The notes under the pieces were generated by a model. The model was not told the DNA's origin. It did no database searches and was given only the letters and a program-made list of their open reading frames with translations. The position numbers and the translations under genes are program-made. From Bacteroidota bacterium (lineage in GTDB: Bacteria; Bacteroidota; Bacteroidia; 2-12-FULL-35-15), in the NCBI GenBank assembly GCA_947479085.1, contig CANJYB010000002.1:186001-250000 (forward strand): a stretch of DNA of 64,000 nucleotides. Direction: 5' to 3'. Below, piece by piece: positions 54,671 to 63,594 of the stretch (position 1 is the first letter of the stretch; the number at the start of each line of letters is the position of its first letter).

Positions 54671-55324
54671 ATGAAAATAGCAGTATTAGGAACAGGAACC
54701 GTGGGAGATACCATCGGTTCAAAATTAACAGAGTTGGGTCATTCCGTAATGATGGGTTCGCGCACCGCTACCAACGAAAAAGCAATGAAGTTTGTGGAAA
54801 AGCACCAGGGCAAAGCTACTGCAGGCACCTTTGCCGATGCAGCAGCCTTTGGCGAAATTGTTTTTAATTGTACTTCAGGGATGGGTTCTCTGGAAGCATT
54901 AAAACTGGCAGGAGAAGCGAACTTGAATGGAAAAATAATTGTGGACCTTTCCAATCCGCTCGATTTTTCGAAAGGAATGCCACCAACCTTATCAGTTGTA
55001 AACACCAGTTCGCTGGGCGAGGAAATTCAGAAAACATTTCCTTCGGCAAAGGTGATAAAAACCCTGAACACGATGTGGTGCGGCTTAATGGTAAATCCAG
55101 GATTAATTAATGGCGGAGACCATAATGTGTTTATAAGTGGAAACGATGCTGATGCAAAAGCCAAAGTAAAAGAAGTATTGAAGTCATTCGGCTGGGCCGA
55201 AAGCAACATAACCGATCTGGGCGATATTGTTTCAGCACGCGGAACTGAAATGTACCTTCCACTTTGGTTGCGCATGTATGGTGCAGGAGGCAGCGGTGTG
55301 TTTAATATTAAGGTGGTGAAATAA
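54671..55324 (+). CDS. NADPH-dependent F420-reductase-like oxidoreductase
   Basis: 217 residues. Rossmann start MKIAVLGTGTVGDTIGSKLTELGHSVMMGSR (GxGxxG with an Arg that suits NADP), then IVFNCTSGMGS, IIVDLSNPLDFSKGMPP, VIKTLNTMWCGLMVNPGLINGGDHNVFISGND, and DIVSARGTEMYLPLWLRMYG. This is the F420_oxidored / YdhF-like group widely annotated as NADP oxidoreductases; F420 itself is not expected in this phylum. Substrate unknown. A single gene between repeat-filled gaps. Confidence 0.85.
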   Translation: MKIAVLGTGTVGDTIGSKLTELGHSVMMGSRTATNEKAMKFVEKHQGKATAGTFADAAAFGEIVFNCTSGMGSLEALKLAGEANLNGKIIVDLSNPLDFSKGMPPTLSVVNTSSLGEEIQKTFPSAKVIKTLNTMWCGLMVNPGLINGGDHNVFISGNDADAKAKVKEVLKSFGWAESNITDLGDIVSARGTEMYLPLWLRMYGAGGSGVFNIKVVK

Positions 55325-55500
55325 CCCCACTCCCCAAACCACCCCTCCCCTTAATCCCCTCCCCAAAGGAGAGGGGGCAGGACGTAAGTGTTTTCTTATT
55401 GAATAATACTATTGATTGCAAATGTTTTTTACAATGTACTTCAGGAAGCGGCTCCCCTCCCCTTTTTTCAAGGGGAGGGGCCGGGGGTGAGGTCTACAAG
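55325..55500. repeat. GC-rich palindromic repeats after the oxidoreductase gene
   Basis: Starts right after the stop at 55324. Hairpins CCCCTCCCC/GGAGAGGGG (55356-55376, one C-A mismatch) and CCCCTCCCCTT/AAGGGGAGGGG (55454-55480) belong to the same family as those at 50756 and 50861. The second is preceded by CTTCAGGAAGC, a word that recurs at 55783 before another hairpin. Confidence 0.75.
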
Positions 55501-55707
55501 TGTTCTAAACCTTTTATATGTCGCCCCTAAAGGGGCTTTAGAAATATTTATCGACAATTTTTCTACCGATATTTTGTCCCTCCGGGACATCTAAACGCAA
55601 TTTTTATGCTCCGTAGGAGCAAAATATCGGTAGAATTTAAAATGGTAAATGGCATCAAGTCCCTTTAGGGACGACATATTTTAACTATTACAGGGTTTCG
55701 AAGACTT
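55497..55707. repeat. Nested palindromic (REP-like) element, family 1, copy A
   Basis: Four small hairpins (GCCCC-TAAA-GGGGC, GTCCC-TCC-GGGAC, GCTCC-GTA-GGAGC, GTCCC-TTTA-GGGAC) are arranged symmetrically. The outer pair is enclosed by TATGTCG (55517) and CGACATA (about 55672). The inner pair is enclosed by TTCTACCGATATTTTG (55561) and its inverse (about 55620-55635). Flanks ACAAGTGTTCTAAACC and GGGTTTCGAAGACTTGT are also roughly inverted. Same architecture as the copy at 58760. Confidence 0.85.
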
Positions 55708-55792
55708 GTGAGGTGAGGTCTTGATAACAAAGGCTTAAAGTCCTAAGCTACCCATGAATGAGCTCTTGATTAAGAAACATACTTCAGGAAGC

Positions 55793-55833
55793 TACCCCCT
55801 CTCCTTCGGGGAGGGGATAAAGGGGAGGGGTGT
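55793..55833. repeat. GC-rich hairpin abutting the acyl-CoA ligase gene
   Basis: CCCCTCTCC (55796-55804) pairs with GGGGAGGGG (55808-55816, one T-G pair), followed by ATAAAGGGGAGGGGTG up to the ligase stop codon. Fifth hairpin of the CCCCTCTCC family in the window. Between 55708 and 55792 I see nothing else. Confidence 0.75.
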
Positions 55834-57609
55834 TTACTCCCCGCTACTACCATAAATCTTATCTATCAATTCCTTATTGGCAGTCATTATTATTTTCCGT
55901 TTCAGCGAAAGCTTGGGCGTCATTTCATTTTTGTCAATGGTCCATTCGCGTGGCAATAATTCAGGGCGTTTAATGGTTTCGTAATGTGCCAGCGATTTAT
56001 TTATTGTTTCCACTTCCTGTATTATCCTTGCTTTTATTTCCGGATTCTTTATTACTTGTTCGTTGCTTGTAAACTCGATGTTATGCAGTCGGCAATATTC
56101 CTTTAAATAAGCAAAAGAAGGAACAATGAGAGCAGAAGGAAATTTCTGGTTCTCACCTATTACCATTACCTGTTCTATAAATGGTGATTCTTTCAGTTTG
56201 TTTTCAATCATCACCGGGGCAATGTATTTCCCTCCCGAGGTTTTAAATATTTCCTTTTTACGGTCTGTTATTTTCAGGAAACGATTCTCCACCATTACAC
56301 CAATATCACCGGTATGAAACCAACCATCTTTATCAATGGCTTCTGCCGTGGCATCCGGCCGGTTATAATAGCCAAGCATTACGTTTGGTCCTTTCACCAG
56401 TATTTCGCCATCTTCTGCAAAAGATACTGTTACATGTTCTATCACCGTTCCCACAGTGCCAAAGCGAATACTGTTGGGTAAAAAATTATTAACAGCAATT
56501 ACGGGCGAGGTTTCCGTTAAGCCATATCCTTCCAGGCAAACAATCCCTGCTGCATTAAACACCCTTGCCAGTCGGGGTTGCAGAGCAGCACCTCCGGATG
56601 CAACGGCAACAATGTTTCCACCCAGTGCCTCTCTCCATTTCGAGAAAATAAGTTTGTTGGCAATCTTTAACTGCAAGCCGTACCACCAGCCATTGGCCCC
56701 GTTCAGCTCGAAACGAAGACCCAGGTTAACCGCCCAGAAAAACAACATCTTTTTTATTCCTTTCTGTTCAGCGCCTTTGGCAATTATGCGGTCGTAAACT
56801 TTTTCAAGCAAACGGGGTACGGTTACAAATATCTGCGGTTTTATTTCTTTCAGGTTTTCGCCCACTGCGTCTATACTTTCAGCATAATACACCGAAACAC
56901 CAAGATATAAATAAAGCGTGTTCAGCATTCGTTCGTACACATGGTTAAGTGGCAGAAAACTCAATGCTTTCCAGCTGGGTTCAAAAGGTGCCAACACTTT
57001 ACATGCAATGGAATTACTGATTAAATTATTATGCGAAAGCATTACTCCTTTGGGATTTCCGGTGGTGCCGGAAGTGTAAAGAATGGAGAATAAATCGTTG
57101 GGTGTAATTGAATTTTTTACGGTTTCAATTTCCTTTGCTCTCGGATTTTGTTTTCCATCTTTCACCAGTTCGGTCCAGTGGCGGGCTCCATCCACTTTGT
57201 TAAAAGTATAGATGTCTTTTACTCCTGTGGCTTTGGCAGCCACTGTTTTCACCTTGGTGTATAATTCAGCGGTAGAAACAAATACATATTTAATATTGGC
57301 ATCGCTGAAAATAAAATTCAAATCGTTTTCGCTGATGGTAGGATATATGGGCACACTCACCGCACCCGACTGCTGAATGGCATAGTCTGCAAAAGTCCAT
57401 TCCGGGCGGTTGTTAGCGATGATTGCAATTTTATCTTCACGATTTATCCCGAGGTTATATAAGCCATAGCTCAGGTTGTTCACCGTGTCGGCAAATTGTT
57501 GCGTGGAATATTCCACCCATTTCCCGTTTTCTTTTGCAGCAATAGCATTGGGTTTATTGTATTTTTCCAGTAATTGTGGAATGATGTCAAATATTCTTGT
57601 TACAGCCAT
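55834..57609 (-). CDS. Long-chain fatty acid-CoA ligase (AMP-binding)
   Basis: 591 residues, usual length. AMP-binding motif LYTSGTTGNPKGVMLSHNN near 173-190, YGLTETSPVIAV near 365, DGWFHTGDIGV near 425 and KITDRKKEIFKTSGGKYIAP near 440-460 with the hinge and the catalytic Lys region after it. It activates fatty acids with ATP and CoA for beta-oxidation or lipid synthesis. It is about 9 kb from the fad operon and not part of it; repeats lie directly behind its stop. Confidence 0.95.
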   Translation of the reverse strand: MAVTRIFDIIPQLLEKYNKPNAIAAKENGKWVEYSTQQFADTVNNLSYGLYNLGINREDKIAIIANNRPEWTFADYAIQQSGAVSVPIYPTISENDLNFIFSDANIKYVFVSTAELYTKVKTVAAKATGVKDIYTFNKVDGARHWTELVKDGKQNPRAKEIETVKNSITPNDLFSILYTSGTTGNPKGVMLSHNNLISNSIACKVLAPFEPSWKALSFLPLNHVYERMLNTLYLYLGVSVYYAESIDAVGENLKEIKPQIFVTVPRLLEKVYDRIIAKGAEQKGIKKMLFFWAVNLGLRFELNGANGWWYGLQLKIANKLIFSKWREALGGNIVAVASGGAALQPRLARVFNAAGIVCLEGYGLTETSPVIAVNNFLPNSIRFGTVGTVIEHVTVSFAEDGEILVKGPNVMLGYYNRPDATAEAIDKDGWFHTGDIGVMVENRFLKITDRKKEIFKTSGGKYIAPVMIENKLKESPFIEQVMVIGENQKFPSALIVPSFAYLKEYCRLHNIEFTSNEQVIKNPEIKARIIQEVETINKSLAHYETIKRPELLPREWTIDKNEMTPKLSLKRKIIMTANKELIDKIYGSSGE

Positions 57610-57743
57610 AGTTCATTATGTTAGTAGTAAATGGTAAACCCACTTTCGTAAATTAGTTTGGATTCGTTATCGGTATCCTCTTATCTTTACGCTTTCAAAA
57701 ATAAATTATTTTTTTGATTAAATCAGTTTATTCTTTTTAAAAA

Positions 57744-58745
57744 ATGACCACACAACTCACCGAAAGTATTTCCATTGATTTCCCGATGATAATGGCACCC
57801 ATGTTTCTGGTGAGTAACGAAGCAATGATAGTGGCTGCCATGAACAGTGGAATTGCAGGCACTTTCCCCACTTTAAATTACAGAAAAGAAGGGGAGTTGG
57901 AGAGCATTCTGAATAAGCTGAACGAAGAAAAAACAAAACTGAAAGTAAAAGGAACCTATGGTGTAAACCTGATTGTTCAAAAAACAAATCCGTTGTACGA
58001 AAAACATCTGAAGGTTTGTGTGGAGAAAAAAGTTCCGTTTTATATCACTTCGCTTGGCAGCCCGAAACAAGTGATAGAACAGGCGCATAGCTATGGCGCC
58101 AAAGTGTTTTGCGATGTTACCAATATAGAACATGCCAAGAAATGTTTTGATTTAGGTTGTGATGGATTTATAGCAGTGGGGCAGGGGGCAGGCGGCCATT
58201 CCGGACCATATACGTTGCAGGTATTGATACCATCCCTGCATCAGCATTTCCCTAAAACACCTGTTATAGCAGCCGGTGGAATTGCAACAGGAGCGGGCAT
58301 ACTTTCAGTTCTTTCCATTGGAGCAGCAGGAGTTTCCATAGGTACCAGATTTATTGCCAGCCTGGAAGCGACAGTAAGCAACGAGTACAAAAATGCTATC
58401 GTGTCTTCCAAAATGAATGACATCGTAATGACCGAAAAAATTTCAGGCACACCTTCCACTGTTATCAATACTCCTTTTGCAAAAAAAATAGGCTATAGGC
58501 AAAACTGGTTGGAGAAATTATTATCCAACAATTCAAGAACAAAGAAATTATTCAAAATGTGGGTGCAGGTAAGCGGCATGAAAAAACTGGAAGCCGCCAT
58601 ACATCCCGGAAACTACAATACATTATGGATAGCCGGCCAAAGTGTGGAACTGATAAATGACATTGCACCCTGCAAAGTTATTATTGAGCGAATGAAGGAG
58701 GAAACGCTGGAAGCTTATAGGGACTTAGGGAAGGTTGTTTCCTGA
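57744..58745 (+). CDS. Nitronate monooxygenase (2-nitropropane dioxygenase family)
   Basis: 333 residues. FMN-binding TIM-barrel signature: DFPMIMAPMFLVSNEAMIVAAMNSG at the start, GCDGFIAVGQGAGGHSG near 135-150, VIAAGGIATGAGILSVLSIGAAGVSIGTRFIA near 175-205. It oxidises alkyl nitronates, or serves a related FMN-dependent oxidation. A TATCTTTA box at about 57688 may be its -7 element. Divergent from the acyl-CoA ligase gene. Confidence 0.92.
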   Translation: MTTQLTESISIDFPMIMAPMFLVSNEAMIVAAMNSGIAGTFPTLNYRKEGELESILNKLNEEKTKLKVKGTYGVNLIVQKTNPLYEKHLKVCVEKKVPFYITSLGSPKQVIEQAHSYGAKVFCDVTNIEHAKKCFDLGCDGFIAVGQGAGGHSGPYTLQVLIPSLHQHFPKTPVIAAGGIATGAGILSVLSIGAAGVSIGTRFIASLEATVSNEYKNAIVSSKMNDIVMTEKISGTPSTVINTPFAKKIGYRQNWLEKLLSNNSRTKKLFKMWVQVSGMKKLEAAIHPGNYNTLWIAGQSVELINDIAPCKVIIERMKEETLEAYRDLGKVVS

Positions 58746-58759
58746 AGCTGTTCCTTTAA

Positions 58760-58997
58760 GGGTTCTAAACCAAGGGTGCACGAAACCTTATAAATCCTTG
58801 TTATATATCGTCCCTACGGGACTTTTGAATTATTTTCATCTTCTTTTCTACCGATATTTTGCCCCTAACGGGGCATATATCCATACTTAAATAGTCCTGT
58901 AAGGACGAAATATCGGTAGAAAAAACCCCTTACTCCTTTGTAAAAGTCCCGTAGGGGCGACATCTTAGTTGTTTCGGACACCCTTGGTTCTTAACCC
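58760..58997. repeat. Nested palindromic (REP-like) element, family 1, copy B
   Basis: A 238-bp near-symmetric element. Outer arms GGGTTCTAAACCAAGGGTG (58760) and inverse at 58971-58997 (22 of 27 match). Four hairpins follow the same plan as copy A but with other stems: GTCCC-TAC-GGGAC, GCCCC-TAAC-GGGGC, GTCCT-GTA-AGGAC, GTCCC-GTA-GGGGC. The inner TTCTACCGATATTTTG (58847) and inverse (about 58906-58920) are shared with copy A. It fills the gap 58746-59033; no coding frame. Confidence 0.87.
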
Positions 58998-59033
58998 AGA
59001 CCGGGTTAAAAATACAACTTCCGCAAAAAATCA

Positions 59034-59041
59034 TACTTTTG
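59034..59041 (+). promoter_or_regulatory. -7 promoter box (TACTTTTG) of the polysaccharide cluster
   Basis: A perfect TAnnTTTG box 9 bp before the ATG at 59051; near-leaderless message. Confidence 0.45.
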
Positions 59042-59050
59042 CACCCCGAA

Positions 59051-59785
59051 ATGAAAAACGCAGTAAAACTCATACTCCATAAATTATTAGGTTTCAAAAA
59101 CTACCTCTTTGTTTTTTCACTGTATAAAATAAATACACTGAAAAAGGATAAGAACGAAAAGGACTTTTTCCAGTTTCTTAAGTTGATTCCTGAAAATTCC
59201 ATTGTGCTTGATATTGGTGCTAACATCGGAATCATGACAGTTCACCTTGCAAGGGAAATAAAAAATGTAAACGTTTTTAGTTTCGAACCTATGCCAAATA
59301 ATATCGAAGCGTTCAAAAGAATAATAAAGCATTTCAAATTGGAAAATGTTAAGTTATTCGAAATCGCATTGGGCAATACAGAAGGAGAAGTGGAAATGGT
59401 AATGCCTGTTATTTCAAACGTGCGGATGCAGGGCTTAAGTCATGTGGTGCATGAGTCCATACCGGAAAATAACAAAGGTGTAAGAGTAAAAGTGCCCTTG
59501 GTAATGCTGGATAAAATGCCCGAATTGCTGAATGCAAAACAACGAATAGGTGGGATAAAGATAGATGTGGAGAATTTTGAATTCTTTGTTCTGGATGGAG
59601 CTAAAAAACTAATAGCGGCTCATAAACCTATTGTTTATGCGGAGTTGTGGGACAATGAAAATCGTGAAAAGTGTTTCACATTATTTAACAATTTGAGCTA
59701 TAAAACCTTTGTAGTGGTTGATAATACAACAACTGAATACGATTCCCGGAAGCATAGAACCCAAAACTTTATCTTCCTGCCTTAA
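59051..59785 (+). CDS. FkbM family methyltransferase
   Basis: 244 residues from the ATG at 59051; a TTG at 59039 overlaps the promoter box. SAM-binding motif IVLDIGANIGIMTVHLAREI near 51-70, then VFSFEPMPNNIEAFKRII, IALGNTEGEVEMV and GGIKIDVENFEFFVLDGAKKLI, all typical of FkbM proteins. Such enzymes O-methylate sugars, often at glycan chain ends in surface polysaccharides. First gene of the cluster, 21 bp before the flippase. Confidence 0.9.
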   Translation: MKNAVKLILHKLLGFKNYLFVFSLYKINTLKKDKNEKDFFQFLKLIPENSIVLDIGANIGIMTVHLAREIKNVNVFSFEPMPNNIEAFKRIIKHFKLENVKLFEIALGNTEGEVEMVMPVISNVRMQGLSHVVHESIPENNKGVRVKVPLVMLDKMPELLNAKQRIGGIKIDVENFEFFVLDGAKKLIAAHKPIVYAELWDNENREKCFTLFNNLSYKTFVVVDNTTTEYDSRKHRTQNFIFLP

Positions 59786-59794
59786 TAAATTCAG

Positions 59795-59802
59795 TATTTT
59801 TG
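59795..59802 (+). promoter_or_regulatory. -7 promoter box (TATTTTTG) before the flippase gene
   Basis: A perfect TAnnTTTG box 4 bp before the ATG at 59807. It suggests a separate, leaderless start inside the cluster. Confidence 0.35.
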
Positions 59803-59806
59803 CCCA

Positions 59807-61303
59807 ATGCACAAAAAGTTTCTGACCAATCTTGGTTTAATTCTGGCGCTTAATTTATTAATCAAACCCATCTATGTGTTCGGGATTGAAAAAGCTGTGC
59901 AGCACCAAGTAGGAACAGCAGCCTACGGTATTTACTTTGCAATATTTAATTTCTCGTTTTTGCTCACCATCCTTCTCGATTTTGGAATTACCAACTTCAA
60001 CAATAAAAACATTTCTCAGAATAATCACTTACTTACCAAGCATTTTTCAAGTTTATTTACCCTAAAACTAATCCTGGCTGCATTATATATTATTCTGGTG
60101 TTAGTGGTGGGTTTAATAATCGGGTACGATACGCGCCTGATGAAGTTATTGCTGGTGCAGGGGTTCAATATGTTCCTGCTCTTTTTTATCAGTTACCTGC
60201 GTTCGAATCTGGCTGCTCTTCATTTGTTTAAAACGGATGGAATCATCTCTGTTCTTGACCGTTCCATTATGATTATTCTTGGGGTATACATGCTTCATTC
60301 AGGTATATTTTATACTGAAAATGGTATCATGTATTTTGTATATGCCCAAACGTTTGCCTATTCAGTTGCGGCATTAATGGCATTTATAATCATTTTGAGA
60401 AAAACCCATACTTTCAAATTGAAATGGAATTTCCCGTTCTCATTAATGATATTGAAGAAAAGTTTACCATTTGCCATTCTTACTTTACTGATGTCATTCT
60501 ATAATCGAATTGATTCGGTAATGATTGAGCGGATGTTGCCTGCTGGAGTGGGAGATGTTCAGTCGGGTATTTATGCTCAGGGATTTCGTATTTTAGATGC
60601 TACCAACATGATTGCTTTTTTGGTAGCCGGGGTATTGTTGCCGGTATTTTCCCGTATGCTGAAACACAATGAATCTGTTGAACCTTTGGTAAAGCTTATC
60701 AGCCGGTTGTTACTTACACCAGCTATTGTTATAGGAATAGGATGTCTTTTTTACAAAAACGAGTTGATACAATTATTGTATCATCAGACCGATAAGGAAA
60801 CCCTGGCTGATTATACCATGCATATTCAGGAGTCTGCTAATATTTTCAGTTTGCTGATGTTAAGTTTTGTGGCAGTATCCACTACTTACATTTTCGGGAC
60901 CTTGTTAACTGCCAATGGCAATATGAAACAGCTCAATTATATGGCTGCAACCGGAATGGTATTGAACATAATTTTTAATTACATTTTAATAAAGAAATAT
61001 CAGGCCTTTGGCTCAGCCATGTCAAGCATGGGAACACAGTTTTTAACTGCCATTATTCAGGTGATAATAGCACAACGAATTTTTAAATTCAAAATGAATT
61101 TCAGGTTGATAAATGCTTTTATATTGTTTACCGTTGGTGTCATTGCAATCAATTATTGTACAAAATTACCTGAATTTCATTGGTTTGAAATGAATAACTG
61201 GATGGTTAACTTTTCAATAATGTGTGCCGCTTGCGGAGTATGGGCATTTGTTACAGGAATGATAAGTATAAAAGCCATCTTCCGGATTCTTAAATTCGGA
61301 TAA
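59807..61303 (+). CDS. Wzx-type oligosaccharide flippase
   Basis: 498 residues with about 13-14 membrane segments. MOP-superfamily features: the first helix with LTNLGLILALNLLIKPIYVFGIEKAV, LLDFGITNFNNKNIS, RIDSVMIERMLPAGVGDVQSGIYAQGFRILDA, and long paired helices to the end. It moves lipid-linked glycan repeat units across the inner membrane in Wzx/Wzy-type pathways. Its place between FkbM and two Wzz-like genes supports that role. Confidence 0.88.
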   Translation: MHKKFLTNLGLILALNLLIKPIYVFGIEKAVQHQVGTAAYGIYFAIFNFSFLLTILLDFGITNFNNKNISQNNHLLTKHFSSLFTLKLILAALYIILVLVVGLIIGYDTRLMKLLLVQGFNMFLLFFISYLRSNLAALHLFKTDGIISVLDRSIMIILGVYMLHSGIFYTENGIMYFVYAQTFAYSVAALMAFIIILRKTHTFKLKWNFPFSLMILKKSLPFAILTLLMSFYNRIDSVMIERMLPAGVGDVQSGIYAQGFRILDATNMIAFLVAGVLLPVFSRMLKHNESVEPLVKLISRLLLTPAIVIGIGCLFYKNELIQLLYHQTDKETLADYTMHIQESANIFSLLMLSFVAVSTTYIFGTLLTANGNMKQLNYMAATGMVLNIIFNYILIKKYQAFGSAMSSMGTQFLTAIIQVIIAQRIFKFKMNFRLINAFILFTVGVIAINYCTKLPEFHWFEMNNWMVNFSIMCAACGVWAFVTGMISIKAIFRILKFG

Positions 61304-61314
61304 ATCCATATAAA

Positions 61315-61345
61315 TTGGGCAGTTTCATAAAATTTTCTACTTTTG
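61315..61345 (+). promoter_or_regulatory. Probable promoter of the Wzz-like pair
   Basis: TTG at 61315-61317, 20-bp spacer, TACTTTTG at 61338-61345 (perfect -7). The ATG follows 31 bp later at 61377. Confidence 0.5.
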
Positions 61346-61376
61346 TCGTCCATTTATAAAAATTATATTTTTTTCT

Positions 61377-62408
61377 ATGAATAAGAGTAATCGGTCTGAA
61401 GATAATTTCAACTCGTTAAATGTATTATACTTTATATACAAATGGCGTATACCGCTTATTGTTATTGGCCTTGCTACTATCATAATTTCAAGTATTGTAG
61501 CTTTAACCATCCAGGAAAAATACAAATCAACTGTCATTCTTTTCCCAGCCACCACCAGTTCCATTTCCAAAGCCCTTTTATCTGAAAATAGTTTTAAGAA
61601 CGAAGACGTACTTCAATTTGGTCAGGAGGAAGAAGCCGAGCAAATGCTCCAGATATTAAATTCTGATGAAATCAGAAGCCGGATTGCCGATAAATACCAT
61701 TTGATGGAGCATTACGGTATTGATAAAACCGACAGATACAAGCAAACAAAACTGTACGATGAATTTCAGGGGAATATTACTTTCAAGCGGACAGAATACA
61801 TGTCCGTTAAAATTGAAGTAATGGACAGAGATCCTGATACCGCTGCTATGATTGCCAATGAAATTGCCGCACTTCATGATTCTGCAAAAATAAGAATGGT
61901 GCGTGACAGGGCTTACCAGGCTTTAAGTATTGTCGGTAAAGAATATCATGCAAAACAGGAAGATGTAAAAAGAATGAACGATTCCATAAAGGCCATTAAT
62001 AATCTTGGTATTTATGATTACGAATCACAATCGGATAAAACGGTGGAGCAATACTCTATTGCAATTTCAAAAGGCGACCAAAGAGCAGTAAAAGCATTGG
62101 AAGAGAAGTTGAAAGTTCTTGCTCAATATGGAAGCATCTATGTTGCTTTGCGTGATAATTTGATTTTGCAAAACAAACAGTTAAACACGTTAAAAACAAA
62201 ATATGAGGAAGCATTGGTAGATGCAAAACAAATCTTACCGCAAAAATTTGTGGTAAGTAGTGCATTTCCCGCAGAAAAAAAATCCTATCCGGTTAGATGG
62301 ATAATTGTTGTAGTGTCAACCTTGTCGTCTTTACTTATAGCAATCATTGTTATTTTACTAATTGAAAATATCAGGCAATTTAAAGGTGGAGGAACGGAAG
62401 CTGAATGA
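61377..62408 (+). CDS. Chain-length determinant (Wzz-like) protein 1
   Basis: 343 residues. N-terminal membrane helix (about 24-45) directly followed by KYKSTVILFPATTSSISKALLSE, a long helical periplasmic part (about 100-290), then a proline-containing stretch SAFPAEKKSYPVRW and a C-terminal helix (about 308-330). This is the Wzz/polysaccharide co-polymerase plan, without a tyrosine-kinase domain. It sets chain length together with the Wzy polymerase. Followed by a second similar gene. Confidence 0.85.
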   Translation: MNKSNRSEDNFNSLNVLYFIYKWRIPLIVIGLATIIISSIVALTIQEKYKSTVILFPATTSSISKALLSENSFKNEDVLQFGQEEEAEQMLQILNSDEIRSRIADKYHLMEHYGIDKTDRYKQTKLYDEFQGNITFKRTEYMSVKIEVMDRDPDTAAMIANEIAALHDSAKIRMVRDRAYQALSIVGKEYHAKQEDVKRMNDSIKAINNLGIYDYESQSDKTVEQYSIAISKGDQRAVKALEEKLKVLAQYGSIYVALRDNLILQNKQLNTLKTKYEEALVDAKQILPQKFVVSSAFPAEKKSYPVRWIIVVVSTLSSLLIAIIVILLIENIRQFKGGGTEAE

Positions 62409-62510
62409 CTACGGAAACCAGTTGCAAATTTCCTCCAAACAAAAACTAAACTGGCAACTCAGGTAATCAGAAACAAATTTGAAAAAACAAAATTAGTAAA
62501 CGAAGAAAAG

Positions 62511-63587
62511 ATGGCAGAAGAAAAAAAGATAGATACGTCAATAGAATCTAATGAAACAAGACAGGAAATTCCTGAAAAAGAAAAAATAAATACAATAAAC
62601 AAAGAAAAGAAATCAGCAGCGATAAGTCCAATGCAGGAGTACACACAAAGTAATTATCACTTTTTAAAACTAATAGTAAAATGGAAATTCTATTTTATTG
62701 TTATTGCTGTTGTGTCGTTTATTATAGCCGCCATTTTTTCAAGTGAATGGTTTATCCCTTCTAAATATAAATCATTTGCGGTAGTTTATCCTTCCAATCT
62801 GACACCTTATGGTGATGAAAGTCCAACTGAACAAATGATGCAATTATTTGCATCAGCGGATATTCAAAAAGACATCATCAGAAAATTTAATTTGCCAAAA
62901 AGGTATGATATTGACACTGCAGCCAAATCCGGAATGGCCGCTTTAATTTCCACTTACGAGTCAAATATTAGTATAAGTCGCACCCAGTTTGAGTCTATTG
63001 AGATTAAGGTTTTAGATACCGATCCAAAAGTAGCTTGCGAAATGGTAAAGGAGATTATTAATTCTCTTAACCTGAAAGCAAGAAAACTTCAACGGGATAA
63101 AACCGGAGAAGTATTGGTAGTGCTTACAAATCAATTGAAGTATAAAAAGCAACAGTTGGATTCTATCAGTTTTAAACTACTTGATTTGAGAAAAAAATAT
63201 CAGATACTTGATTACAACTCTCAGGCAAAAGAAGTGATGAAAGCGTATTTTAAAGTATTGTCTGGAGGGAAAGGTAGCAATAACATGAAAACAATTGAAG
63301 AAATGATGCATAACATGGAAGAAAAGGGAGGAGAATATTATGAAAGCATGAATTTGTTCAACGAATTGATAAAAGGTTACAGCAAGGCAAGACTGGATTA
63401 TGATGATGTTTATAAAGACATGAACAAGGAACTTACCTATACTAATATGGTAACATATCCTTCTCCATCTGATAAAAAGGCATATCCTATACGTTCTTTA
63501 ATTGTTATTGTTTCAGTAGTTTCTGCCAATCTTTTTTTATTTTTAGTAATCGTTTTCCTTGATACAAAAAGGAAAATATTTCAATAA
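62511..63587 (+). CDS. Chain-length determinant (Wzz-like) protein 2
   Basis: 358 residues, same plan as the preceding gene: a Lys/Glu-rich cytoplasmic start (about 1-45), membrane helix (about 58-76), KYKSFAVVYPSNLTPYGDESPTEQMMQLFASADI, helical body, then TYPSPSDKKAYPIRS and a last helix (about 327-349). Shared segments with the first protein (KYKS at the membrane exit, VLDTDPKVACEMVKEI versus VMDRDPDTAAMIANEI) show they are paralogs, probably hetero-oligomeric or acting on different polymers. 103 bp lie between them. Confidence 0.85.
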   Translation: MAEEKKIDTSIESNETRQEIPEKEKINTINKEKKSAAISPMQEYTQSNYHFLKLIVKWKFYFIVIAVVSFIIAAIFSSEWFIPSKYKSFAVVYPSNLTPYGDESPTEQMMQLFASADIQKDIIRKFNLPKRYDIDTAAKSGMAALISTYESNISISRTQFESIEIKVLDTDPKVACEMVKEIINSLNLKARKLQRDKTGEVLVVLTNQLKYKKQQLDSISFKLLDLRKKYQILDYNSQAKEVMKAYFKVLSGGKGSNNMKTIEEMMHNMEEKGGEYYESMNLFNELIKGYSKARLDYDDVYKDMNKELTYTNMVTYPSPSDKKAYPIRSLIVIVSVVSANLFLFLVIVFLDTKRKIFQ

Positions 63588-63594
63588 ATAGCTT

